Assembly (NCBI GenBank): GCA_012959595.1
Contig: DUCW01000036.1
Span: 3,138-14,105, forward strand
Source of the DNA: Gemmatimonadota bacterium
Lineage (GTDB): Bacteria; Gemmatimonadota; Gemmatimonadetes; Longimicrobiales; Gaopeijiaceae
Reading direction: 5' to 3'
Length of the DNA: 10,968 nucleotides
The notes beneath the pieces were generated by a model. It searched no databases. It was not told where the DNA came from and saw nothing but the letters and a program-made list of their open reading frames with translations. A program made the position numbers and the translations under genes. Positions 1-6,110 of the stretch are shown here, one piece after another (position 1 is the first letter of the stretch; every line of letters begins with the position of its first letter).

Positions 1-469
1 GGTCGGCAGCAACTAAAAGCGGATACTCTGAGTGATTTTGCAGGCCATTAAGCTTTACCGCTACCTCACTCGGAGAGCCCACTGACACAATGACCCCACC
101 GATCCCAAATGAGTCGATCATACTCATGACCCTATCGTGATCATCCGAACCCTCTGGTGAAAAATCCCCCAGAATCCAAGGCATCATCATCTGTGCTACT
201 TTCTCTCCCAAAGTCATCTCACTTAAGACTGTCTGTGCCCAGTGTCCAGAATGATCGGACTCTTCAACATCCAGAGTCGGCTGTTCTTGAGAAGAATCTG
301 CCACTACAGCTTGAGAAGGATCTGTGGCGGAACGTTCTTGGGTGATATTCTCAAAGGAACCTTGAATAGGAGCCTGTCTGTAGCATGAAGAAACAAGGAT
401 CGCTAGGATCCATAGGTTTATAAGCACTTGATGATTAGAGACGACTTGAGAAGTCTTGTGGATTCTCAT
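1..469 (-). CDS. Glycoside hydrolase family 3 lipoprotein, NagZ-like (N-terminal part, runs off left edge)
   Basis: An open frame reads from an ATG at 469-467 to the window edge: 156 codons plus one base, with no stop. Residues 1-29 form a lipoprotein signal: a basic start, a hydrophobic stretch (LINLWILAILV) and lipobox VSSC with the lipidated Cys at 29. The next residue is Tyr, not Asp, so by the enterobacterial sorting rule an outer-membrane address is likely. A low-complexity linker rich in S, Q, E and D follows to about residue 74. The GH3 N-terminal barrel then begins: MTLGEKVAQMM (85-95), FGIGGVIV (121-128) and the strand PLLVAAD (150-156), where NagZ-type enzymes have PLLIA-D-EGG. GH3 enzymes of this type release beta-linked N-acetylglucosamine, but others are beta-glucosidases, and the catalytic residues lie outside the window. 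The divergent namZ gene supports the NagZ reading. No strong Shine-Dalgarno sequence precedes this ATG, but the signal peptide fixes the start well. Confidence 0.85.
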   Translation of the reverse strand, partial: MRIHKTSQVVSNHQVLINLWILAILVSSCYRQAPIQGSFENITQERSATDPSQAVVADSSQEQPTLDVEESDHSGHWAQTVLSEMTLGEKVAQMMMPWILGDFSPEGSDDHDRVMSMIDSFGIGGVIVSVGSPSEVAVKLNGLQNHSEYPLLVAAD

Positions 470-543
470 GAGGGGTCTTCAAAACCTCTTTTTGACTAGA
501 AAAATAGAGCTGTTAAACAAGCCGGAGTGATAGGAAACAAGCT
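470..543. promoter_or_regulatory. Divergent promoter region between GH3 gene and namZ
   Basis: These 74 bases must hold the start signals of both divergent genes. For namZ, TTGACT at 492-497 is a good -35 element (5 of 6). After 16 bases comes TAAACA at 514-519, a poor -10 helped by an adjoining TG at 511-512 (extended -10 form). The ribosome site AGGA (532-535) sits 8 bases before the namZ ATG. On the minus strand only weak boxes are visible (TTGTTT, 17 bases, TTTAAC). The short shared region suggests the two genes may be co-regulated, but I see no clear operator. The boxes are pattern matches by eye. Confidence 0.4.
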
Positions 544-1797
544 ATGAATTTCTTAAAAAGACCACAATCCTACTTAATAAGTTTATTCGCACTTCTGGTT
601 CTTTTCATGCCTGCTCGTCCGTCCGTTCAAGCTGCGACCCAACAGAATTATGCTGAAATAAAACCAGGGATCCAGGTACTCCTGGAAGATTCTCTCCATT
701 TAGTCAAAGACAAGAGAGTGGGATTAGTAACCAACCAAACTGGAGTGGACTCCAAAGGGTCCTCCTCAATCGACCTTATTTTCAGTCATCCTCAAGTGGA
801 TCTCATTGCTCTTTTCTCACCCGAACATGGAATCAGAGGAGATCTAGACCCGGGAGAAGAGGTGGAAGATGGTGTCGATCCAAGAACTGGTCTTCCTATC
901 TACTCTCTATATGGAAACACTAGAAAACCTACCTCTGAAATGCTCGAAGACGTCGAAGTTCTGTTAGTCGATTTACAGGATATCGGTGCCCGCTACTGGA
1001 CCTATATCTCCACCATGACCCTGAGTATGGAAGCAGCGTTTGAAAATGGGATTCCAGTTGTAGTACTGGACCGACCCAACCCAATAGGAGCAGCAGTCCA
1101 AGGGAATATATTGTATCCTGAATTCTCCACATTTGTCGGCAGATACCCCATTCCGATGCGACACGGAATGACCTCTGGTGAACTGGCCTTATACTATCAA
1201 GGAGAGTTCAATATCCCTGGTCCATTGCATATCGCTCCAGTTTCTGGCCTAGAGAGAAACATGACGTTCGAAGACACTGGGCTCCCCTGGATCAAACCCT
1301 CTCCCAATATGCCTACTCTCGAGAGTGCCCTTCACTACCCTGGGACCTGCTTGTTTGAGGGGACCTATCTTTCAGTCGGTAGAGGTACCGATCTTCCATT
1401 TCAAGTGGTCGGATCTCCCTGGCTAAACGGAGAAGATCTAGCAGAACGAATGCATCAATATGGATTTGCAGGTGTGTCGTTCAAAGCGGTGACATTCACA
1501 CCACAGAATCCAGGAGATGGAAAATTTGACGGAACTGAGGTGGATGGCGTCCAGCTGCTAGCTACATCCTCCGACTACAACCCCACCGAAGTAGCTGTCG
1601 CCCTACTGGTAGAGACGTATAAAATGTCTGGTGACAAATGGGAATGGCTGTCTTCCCATTTTGATCGCTTGGCAGGCACTGATTCTTTGCGCAAAGGCAT
1701 TGTTGCAGGTTCTAAAGCTCCAGGCCTCATCAGTGACTGGTCCAGCCAACTACAGCGTTTCCTGTCCATTAGGGAGCAGTACCTAATCTATCCTTAA
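544..1797 (+). CDS. namZ: Exo-beta-N-acetylmuramidase NamZ/YbbC (DUF1343, GH171), secreted
   Basis: A complete 417-residue protein whose start is supported by AGGA 8 bases upstream and by a full Sec signal peptide. Residues 1-30 have a KRP basic end and a hydrophobic core (LISLFALLVLFM), with probable signal peptidase cleavage after VQA-30. The mature protein carries the DUF1343 signature in order: VGLVTNQTGVD (59-69), SPEHG (92-96), DLQDIGARYWTY (143-154), DRPNP (176-180), PSPNMP (252-257), the segment 271-294 containing SVGRGTDLPF, and FDGTEVDGVQ (328-337). Known NamZ enzymes (YbbC of Bacillus subtilis and the Tannerella forsythia enzyme) remove terminal MurNAc from the non-reducing end of peptidoglycan fragments. 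The Glu of SPEHG lies in the conserved active-site cleft and is a plausible catalytic residue. The length matches the family. NamZ acts in sequence with NagZ, so the adjacent GH3 gene fits; the export signal places this step in the periplasm or outside. No lipobox is seen. Confidence 0.9.
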   Translation: MNFLKRPQSYLISLFALLVLFMPARPSVQAATQQNYAEIKPGIQVLLEDSLHLVKDKRVGLVTNQTGVDSKGSSSIDLIFSHPQVDLIALFSPEHGIRGDLDPGEEVEDGVDPRTGLPIYSLYGNTRKPTSEMLEDVEVLLVDLQDIGARYWTYISTMTLSMEAAFENGIPVVVLDRPNPIGAAVQGNILYPEFSTFVGRYPIPMRHGMTSGELALYYQGEFNIPGPLHIAPVSGLERNMTFEDTGLPWIKPSPNMPTLESALHYPGTCLFEGTYLSVGRGTDLPFQVVGSPWLNGEDLAERMHQYGFAGVSFKAVTFTPQNPGDGKFDGTEVDGVQLLATSSDYNPTEVAVALLVETYKMSGDKWEWLSSHFDRLAGTDSLRKGIVAGSKAPGLISDWSSQLQRFLSIREQYLIYP

Positions 1798-1826
1798 GCT
1801 GACTCGCCTAAGGCAGTTCGTGCGGA

Positions 1827-2690
1827 CTACAGATCTTGATCTATAGGTTGCCCGATCTCTTTTCTAAACGCTCTATAGATTGCCTTGGAAACTGGGCCAA
1901 CTTCTCCACTGCCAACCGGCTTACTGTCCAGTCGAACAGTTGGCCTAACTTCCGTGGTCGTTCCAGAAAAAAATAACTCGTCGATAGTCTCCAGTTCCTC
2001 TACCTGAATCGGTCGCTCTTGGACGGATATCCCCAGGGAATGTGCTATCTCTATCATGACAGATCTCGTAATACCGTGCAGTATTTCCTGGGTAGCAGGG
2101 TGAGTTACCAAAACACCTCCTTTGACTGCAAAAAGATTGTTTTGGGCACCTTCTAGGGCGATACCATTCTTCACCAGCAAAGCATCGTCTACCCCAGCAT
2201 CCACGGCGGCCTGGGCAGCCAAAACATTGGGTAGCAAACTGATTGATTTAATATCTGCACGAGACCAACGACGATCAGGAACAGTCACTGCTTCGAACCC
2301 TTCTAACCAACATTCCATGGAAGGTCTCTGGAATTTTTTTGCGAATGCATAAACTGTAGGAGCAGTGCCCGCGGGAGGAAAATAGTGAGTCCTCTCGGCT
2401 ACTCCTCGGGTTATCTGCAAGTATACGATGGCTACTTCAGATTCAGTTAAACCATTCTTGTCGATCAATTTGCGATGGACTTCGACTAACTCTTCTGGAT
2501 CGTAGTCGATACGCAGGGAATCAAGTCCACTTCTCAGTCGGCTGAAGTGCTGCCTCAAAAGGAAGAATTCACCCCCATAAGCGGGTGTTACTTCGTAGAC
2601 CCCATCCGACAGGAGAAATCCTCTGTCTTCTACCGAAACCTGTGCACCCTCTTTCGGTAAAAACTCACCGTTCAAGTATACTGTGCTCAT
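1827..2690 (-). CDS. dat: D-amino acid transaminase (class IV PLP aminotransferase)
   Basis: A 287-residue cytoplasmic enzyme with no signal peptide, close to the 283 residues of the Bacillus sp. YM-1 D-amino acid transaminase. It moves amino groups between D-amino acids and 2-oxo acids (D-Ala + 2-oxoglutarate to pyruvate + D-Glu), feeding peptidoglycan synthesis. Visible family marks: YLNGEF (5-10), VEDRGFLLSDGVYEV (20-34), TRGVAERTHYFP (94-105), DIKSISLLPN (146-155) with PLP lysine K148, LEGAQNNLF (179-187) with E180 facing the pyridine nitrogen, GITRS (206-210) and SGTTTEVRP (242-250). R100 and H102 correspond to the Arg98/His100 pair that holds the substrate carboxylate in D-specific enzymes, which favours Dat over branched-chain aminotransferase IlvE or aminodeoxychorismate lyase PabC. 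Substrate specificity remains an inference. The gene is convergent with namZ (29-base gap) and has its own promoter. AGG lies 11 bases before the ATG, a rather long spacing. Confidence 0.86.
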   Translation of the reverse strand: MSTVYLNGEFLPKEGAQVSVEDRGFLLSDGVYEVTPAYGGEFFLLRQHFSRLRSGLDSLRIDYDPEELVEVHRKLIDKNGLTESEVAIVYLQITRGVAERTHYFPPAGTAPTVYAFAKKFQRPSMECWLEGFEAVTVPDRRWSRADIKSISLLPNVLAAQAAVDAGVDDALLVKNGIALEGAQNNLFAVKGGVLVTHPATQEILHGITRSVMIEIAHSLGISVQERPIQVEELETIDELFFSGTTTEVRPTVRLDSKPVGSGEVGPVSKAIYRAFRKEIGQPIDQDL

Positions 2691-2729
2691 CGTAAACTAA
2701 ACCTGGATTTAAAATTTCGTTCAACATCA

Positions 2730-2757
2730 ATTATAGTCTCTCATGATCGTCACTCAA
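2730..2757 (-). promoter_or_regulatory. Sigma-70-type promoter for dat
   Basis: On the minus strand TTGAGT (2757-2752, 4 of 6 matches to the -35 consensus) is followed after 16 bases by a perfect TATAAT (2735-2730). Transcription would start near 2723, giving a leader of about 33 bases before the dat ATG at 2690. This is the best promoter match I noticed in the window. A 5-bp inverted repeat (CACTC at 2751-2755, GAGTG at 2764-2768) overlaps the -35 box but is too short to call an operator. Confidence 0.55.
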
Positions 2758-2783
2758 AAGAAAGAGTGCAACGACGAAAATCC

Positions 2784-2792
2784 TGCTATAGT
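2784..2792 (+). promoter_or_regulatory. Possible extended -10 promoter for the MORN2 lipoprotein gene
   Basis: TGCTATAGT matches the extended -10 form TGnTATAAT with one mismatch and lies 27 bases before the ATG at 2820. No good -35 box is present at the usual distance (GAGTGC at 2764-2769), as can be the case for extended -10 promoters. It is divergent from the dat promoter in the same 129-base gap. Confidence 0.35.
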
Positions 2793-2819
2793 TGGTTATG
2801 GATTTCTGAAGGAGAGATA

Positions 2820-3197
2820 ATGAAGCAAATATCCTTATGCGCCTCAGCCTTGATGGCATCTGGCTGCGGCCACTCTGACTTAGAAGGTTTGGTCGAGAGC
2901 TATTACGAAAAAGGGTAGCTGAGAGCCTTCAACATGGGGCGAACACATGGCATGGGGGAGCCCTACTTTGAAAGCGGCCAGCTATGGAGCAAGTCCATAT
3001 ATAAAGATGGTAAACGGCATGGGCCAGATGAATTTTATGACATTTACGGAAAGCTGAGATGGCAGAGATCCTATAGCATGGGTAAGGAATGTGGCAAATG
3101 GTTTGATGATGGAGAAACCAAGACTTATCCACCATGTCCGGATTTTGAACAGACACTACTAAGGACGGGTCAACTCTTCAGAATATCTCCAAGATAA
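2820..3197 (+). pseudogene. MORN2/YwqK-like repeat lipoprotein, interrupted by an in-frame amber codon
   Basis: A good ribosome site (AAGGAG, 2809-2814, 5 bases before the ATG) starts a frame of 126 codons including the final stop. It is broken by TAG at 2916-2918 (codon 33). Residues 1-16 look like a short lipoprotein signal ending in ASGC (Cys 16). After the stop the same frame continues without a shift and shows MORN2-type repeats: YYEKG-stop-LR (28-35), YFESGQLWSKSIYKDGKRHG (49-68), EFYDIYGKLR (71-80) and GKWFDDGETK. Proteins with such repeats include YwqK-like antitoxin-type proteins and many lipoproteins of unknown role. The second repeat has GQL encoded GGC CAG CTA where the first has GGG TAG CTG, so the stop looks like a single C-to-T change of a Gln codon. 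Restart at the ATG at 2934 would give 87 residues without a signal. The last 28 bases overlap uvrA on the other strand. A sequencing error is the main alternative. The function of the intact protein is unknown. Confidence 0.75.
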
Positions 3198-6031
3198 GTC
3201 GCAGTGTGCGACTTCGAGGAATTTATCACCCTCTCAGGAGGGCCTTCGGCTACGATATTCCCTCCGTCATAGCCTCCATCTGGACCGAGGTCAATGATCC
3301 AATCGGCAGTCTTGATAACCTCCAGGTTATGCTCGACCACAACGACCGTATTACCTTTGTCTACCAACTCATGAAGCACCTTGAGCAACACTCTGACATC
3401 TTCAAAATGAAGTCCTGTCGTCGGTTCATCCAGGATATACAGAGTCTTGCCAGTCCCGCGTTTAGAAAGCTCAGTGCTAAGTTTGACTCTTTGTGCTTCA
3501 CCCCCTGATAGTGTCGTCGCTGCCTGTCCAAGATGGATATAATCCAGTCCTACATCGGATAACGTTTGCAATTTGATTCGGATGGAGGGGAAAGCGTCAA
3601 AAAACTCGAGAGCTTCACGGACCGTCATGTTTAACACGTCTGAAATATTTCTGCCTTTCAGTGTGATGCCCAAGGTTTCTGTGTTATAACGTCGACCCCG
3701 ACAGACATCGCAAGACACATACACATCGGGAAGGAAATGCATCTCGATTTTCACTAGACCATCCCCCGAGCAAGCGTCACATCGACCTCCCTTTACATTG
3801 AAAGAGAAGCGCCCACGATCATACCCTCTAATCTGAGATTCTGGCAACTTGGCAAATAGCTCTCTGATGGGAGTGAACAACCCCGTATAGGTAGCCGGAT
3901 TCGATCGGGGAGTCCTCCCGATAGGCGACTGATCCACTTCAATGACTTTGTCAATCAGTTCTAACCCATGAAGGCTATCATGAGCTTCCGGCAACTTCTT
4001 GCTCCGATAAAAATGACGTGCCAACGTTGGGTATAATGTCTGGTTGATGAGCGTAGATTTGCCTGAACCACTCACTCCGGTCACAGCAACGAAACATCCT
4101 AATGGAATATCAACGTCTAAGTTGTTGAGGTTATTTCCTCTGGCACCCTTCAAGCTCAGAACATTGGTCTTATCAACCGAGCGCCTCTCGACAGGTATTT
4201 CTATACACTTGGAACCTTTGAGATATGAACCCGTGATAGAACGGGTCTCCTCCATAACTTCATTGAGTGTTCCTTGAACAACGACTTCCCCGCCTGTTAT
4301 TCCTGCTCCAGGGCCTAAATCCACGATATGATCCGCAGCTCGGATTGTCTCCTCATCGTGTTCCACCACAATAACCGTATTACCCAATTCCTTAAGAGAT
4401 TTTAGGGTTCCAATCAACTTCTGGTTGTCTTTTTGATGAAGCCCGATAGATGGCTCATCTAGAACGTACAGAACACCCGTAAGTCCGGTTCCGATTTGAC
4501 TTGCCAGTTGTATACGCTGTGATTCACCTCCGGATAACGAAGCGGACGATCGACCGAGTGTCAGATAACTGAGTCCAACTTCGTTGAGAAAAGCTAGTCG
4601 TTCGTGTACTTCTCTGAGAATCGGCGGGGCGATCTCCGATGATATCATCTGCACACCGGATGGCCTTCCTTTTGAAATATCTCCTGACAGACCCTTGAAG
4701 AATTCCAGCGTCTCCGAAATAGGAAGGTCTGCAATCTCACCAAGAGACCGACCTGCAACTGTCACAGACAGCGAATCTACTTTGAGTCTGCTTCCCTGAC
4801 AATCTGGGCAACGCAGGGTAGACATGTACTCTTCCAGTTGACCTCTTATAGCTTCAGAATTTGTCTCCTGGTGACGGATCTTGATGTCTTGTATCAAACC
4901 GACCCACGGCTCTTCATAAAATTTCTTACCTCGTTTCCTCCGATAGGGAAAACGAATCTTCATCTCACCGGATCCGTGAAGGATGGCTTCTTTCACTTCT
5001 GAAGCTAGATCTTTCCAGGGGTCTTCCACTGAAAAATCGTAAGCTTCAGCCAATCCGGCGATTACAGACTTCATCAGATACCCGGAAGGCTTCCCCCAAG
5101 GTAGCAACACCCCTTGGAGTAAAGATTTCGACTCATCTCCCACTAATAATTCAGGGCTTACATGGTTAGTAGTCCCTAGTCCGTCACATGTTTCGCACGC
5201 ACCATGTGGAGAATTAAAAGAAAATTGCCTTGGCTCTATTTCTGGGATGCTGGTCCCACATTGAAAGCACGAATAATTCTCACTAAAAAAATGCTCCACT
5301 ACTTTTTTGCCTCGATGCTCTATCACTTGAGTCACACCACCCGCTAAACCAAAGGCAGTAGAAACCGACTCTGTTAATCGTTCACTGTCATCCGGCGACA
5401 GTACCAGGCGATCCACCACTACAGAAATATCATGATTTTCATATCTATTGAGGTCTGGAGGCATCGATAGATCAACCTGATCACCGTCTACAACAGCCCT
5501 TACAAAACCCTTTATTCGCACCTTTTCAAGAAGCTCTCGAAATTCGCCTTTCCTACCCCTGACCAAAGGAGCCAGAATTTCAACCTTTATAGTTTCCCCT
5601 AAACCTAGAAGTATGTCCGTGATCTCTTCGGGCGACTGCTGTGCTACTGGCTGTCCACAATTCCTGCAGTGTGCCACCCCAACACGTGCCCACAATACTC
5701 TCAAATAATCATAGACTTCAGTCACAGTTCCGACAGTCGAGCGAGGGTTGCGGTTAAGGGTCTTCTGTTGGATAGAGATCGCTGGGGACAAGCCTTCAAT
5801 TACATCCACATCAGGCTTTTCCATCAGACCCAGGAACTGACGAGCATATGCCGACAGTGATTCTACATATCGGCGTTGGCCTTCTGCGTAAATCGTGTCG
5901 AAGGCCAGTGAGGATTTCCCGGACCCTGACAACCCGGTGAATACCACCAATGCACGACGGGGTAACTCCAGGTTCACATTCTGAAGATTATGTACACGGG
6001 CACCACGAATCACAAGACAATCTTTAGCCAT
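3170..6031 (-). CDS. uvrA: UvrABC excinuclease subunit A
   Basis: A complete 953-residue UvrA, the usual length (about 940). UvrA is the DNA-damage-sensing ATPase of nucleotide excision repair; as a dimer it finds bulky lesions and loads UvrB. It has two ABC ATPase halves. Half one: Walker A GLSGSGKSS (33-41), signature LSGGESQRIQLA (499-510), Walker B LYVLDEPSIGLH (521-532). Half two: Walker A GVSGSGKST (652-660), signature LSGGEAQRVKL (841-851), Walker B LYILDEPTTGLH (864-875). Zinc-binding Cys pairs are at C255/C258 with C279/C282 and at C751/C754 with C774/C777. The insert after Walker A one, with the UvrB-binding region, is present, so this is a canonical housekeeping UvrA rather than the shorter UvrA2 type. 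No obvious Shine-Dalgarno sequence precedes the ATG; only AAGAG, rather far upstream. I saw no SOS box in the 79 bases before it. It probably shares a transcript with tamB. Its last codons overlap the broken lipoprotein gene on the opposite strand. Confidence 0.98.
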   Translation of the reverse strand: MAKDCLVIRGARVHNLQNVNLELPRRALVVFTGLSGSGKSSLAFDTIYAEGQRRYVESLSAYARQFLGLMEKPDVDVIEGLSPAISIQQKTLNRNPRSTVGTVTEVYDYLRVLWARVGVAHCRNCGQPVAQQSPEEITDILLGLGETIKVEILAPLVRGRKGEFRELLEKVRIKGFVRAVVDGDQVDLSMPPDLNRYENHDISVVVDRLVLSPDDSERLTESVSTAFGLAGGVTQVIEHRGKKVVEHFFSENYSCFQCGTSIPEIEPRQFSFNSPHGACETCDGLGTTNHVSPELLVGDESKSLLQGVLLPWGKPSGYLMKSVIAGLAEAYDFSVEDPWKDLASEVKEAILHGSGEMKIRFPYRRKRGKKFYEEPWVGLIQDIKIRHQETNSEAIRGQLEEYMSTLRCPDCQGSRLKVDSLSVTVAGRSLGEIADLPISETLEFFKGLSGDISKGRPSGVQMISSEIAPPILREVHERLAFLNEVGLSYLTLGRSSASLSGGESQRIQLASQIGTGLTGVLYVLDEPSIGLHQKDNQKLIGTLKSLKELGNTVIVVEHDEETIRAADHIVDLGPGAGITGGEVVVQGTLNEVMEETRSITGSYLKGSKCIEIPVERRSVDKTNVLSLKGARGNNLNNLDVDIPLGCFVAVTGVSGSGKSTLINQTLYPTLARHFYRSKKLPEAHDSLHGLELIDKVIEVDQSPIGRTPRSNPATYTGLFTPIRELFAKLPESQIRGYDRGRFSFNVKGGRCDACSGDGLVKIEMHFLPDVYVSCDVCRGRRYNTETLGITLKGRNISDVLNMTVREALEFFDAFPSIRIKLQTLSDVGLDYIHLGQAATTLSGGEAQRVKLSTELSKRGTGKTLYILDEPTTGLHFEDVRVLLKVLHELVDKGNTVVVVEHNLEVIKTADWIIDLGPDGGYDGGNIVAEGPPERVINSSKSHTATYLGDILKS
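3196..3214. terminator. Perfect 8-bp hairpin at the convergent 3' ends (possible bidirectional terminator)
   Basis: AAGTCGCA (3196-3203), loop GTG, TGCGACTT (3207-3214). The stem is perfect and begins inside the stop codon (TAA, 3195-3197) of the plus-strand lipoprotein gene, and lies inside the final codons of uvrA (the S-K-S-H-T-A-T segment). Neither strand has a T-run after it, so it is not a classic intrinsic terminator. Its position at the collision of two transcripts makes a termination or RNA-stability role possible, but coincidence within coding sequence is also possible. Confidence 0.3.
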
Positions 6032-6110
6032 TACTTATCAAAACTCTTAGCTCACATTCCTGTTCCACCAGAAACAAAGAATTTACCGCAACGAGATCGG
6101 AATACCTATT

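Noticed and set aside
157..345. 62-codon plus-strand frame near the left edge
   Set aside because: It is antisense to the GH3 lipoprotein, whose signal peptide and GH3 motifs are clear.
467..493. GAGG...CCTC followed by a T-run on the plus strand, like a terminator
   Set aside because: The stem is only 4 bp with an 11-base loop, and no plus-strand gene ends there.
1798..1826. GCCTAAGGC in the gap between convergent namZ and dat as a terminator
   Set aside because: It has only a 3-bp stem with no T-tract. The alternative CCTTA/TAAGG pairing is 5 bp with a 12-base loop, too weak to call.
2751..2768. CACTC/GAGTG inverted repeat over the dat -35 region as an operator
   Set aside because: Five base pairs with an 8-base spacer are expected by chance, and no second site is seen.
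2916..2918. Pyrrolysine or other programmed recoding at the amber codon
   Set aside because: No downstream recoding structure was recognised, and the neighbouring repeat shows a plain Gln codon there, so a point mutation is simpler.
2820..3197. A toxin-antitoxin system, since some YwqK-like MORN2 proteins are labelled antitoxins
   Set aside because: No partner toxin gene adjoins it; its neighbours are dat and uvrA, and it carries a lipoprotein signal.
3206..3508. 100-codon plus-strand frame antisense to the uvrA 3' end
   Set aside because: It covers the conserved UvrA ATPase motifs on the other strand, and its protein shows no family features.
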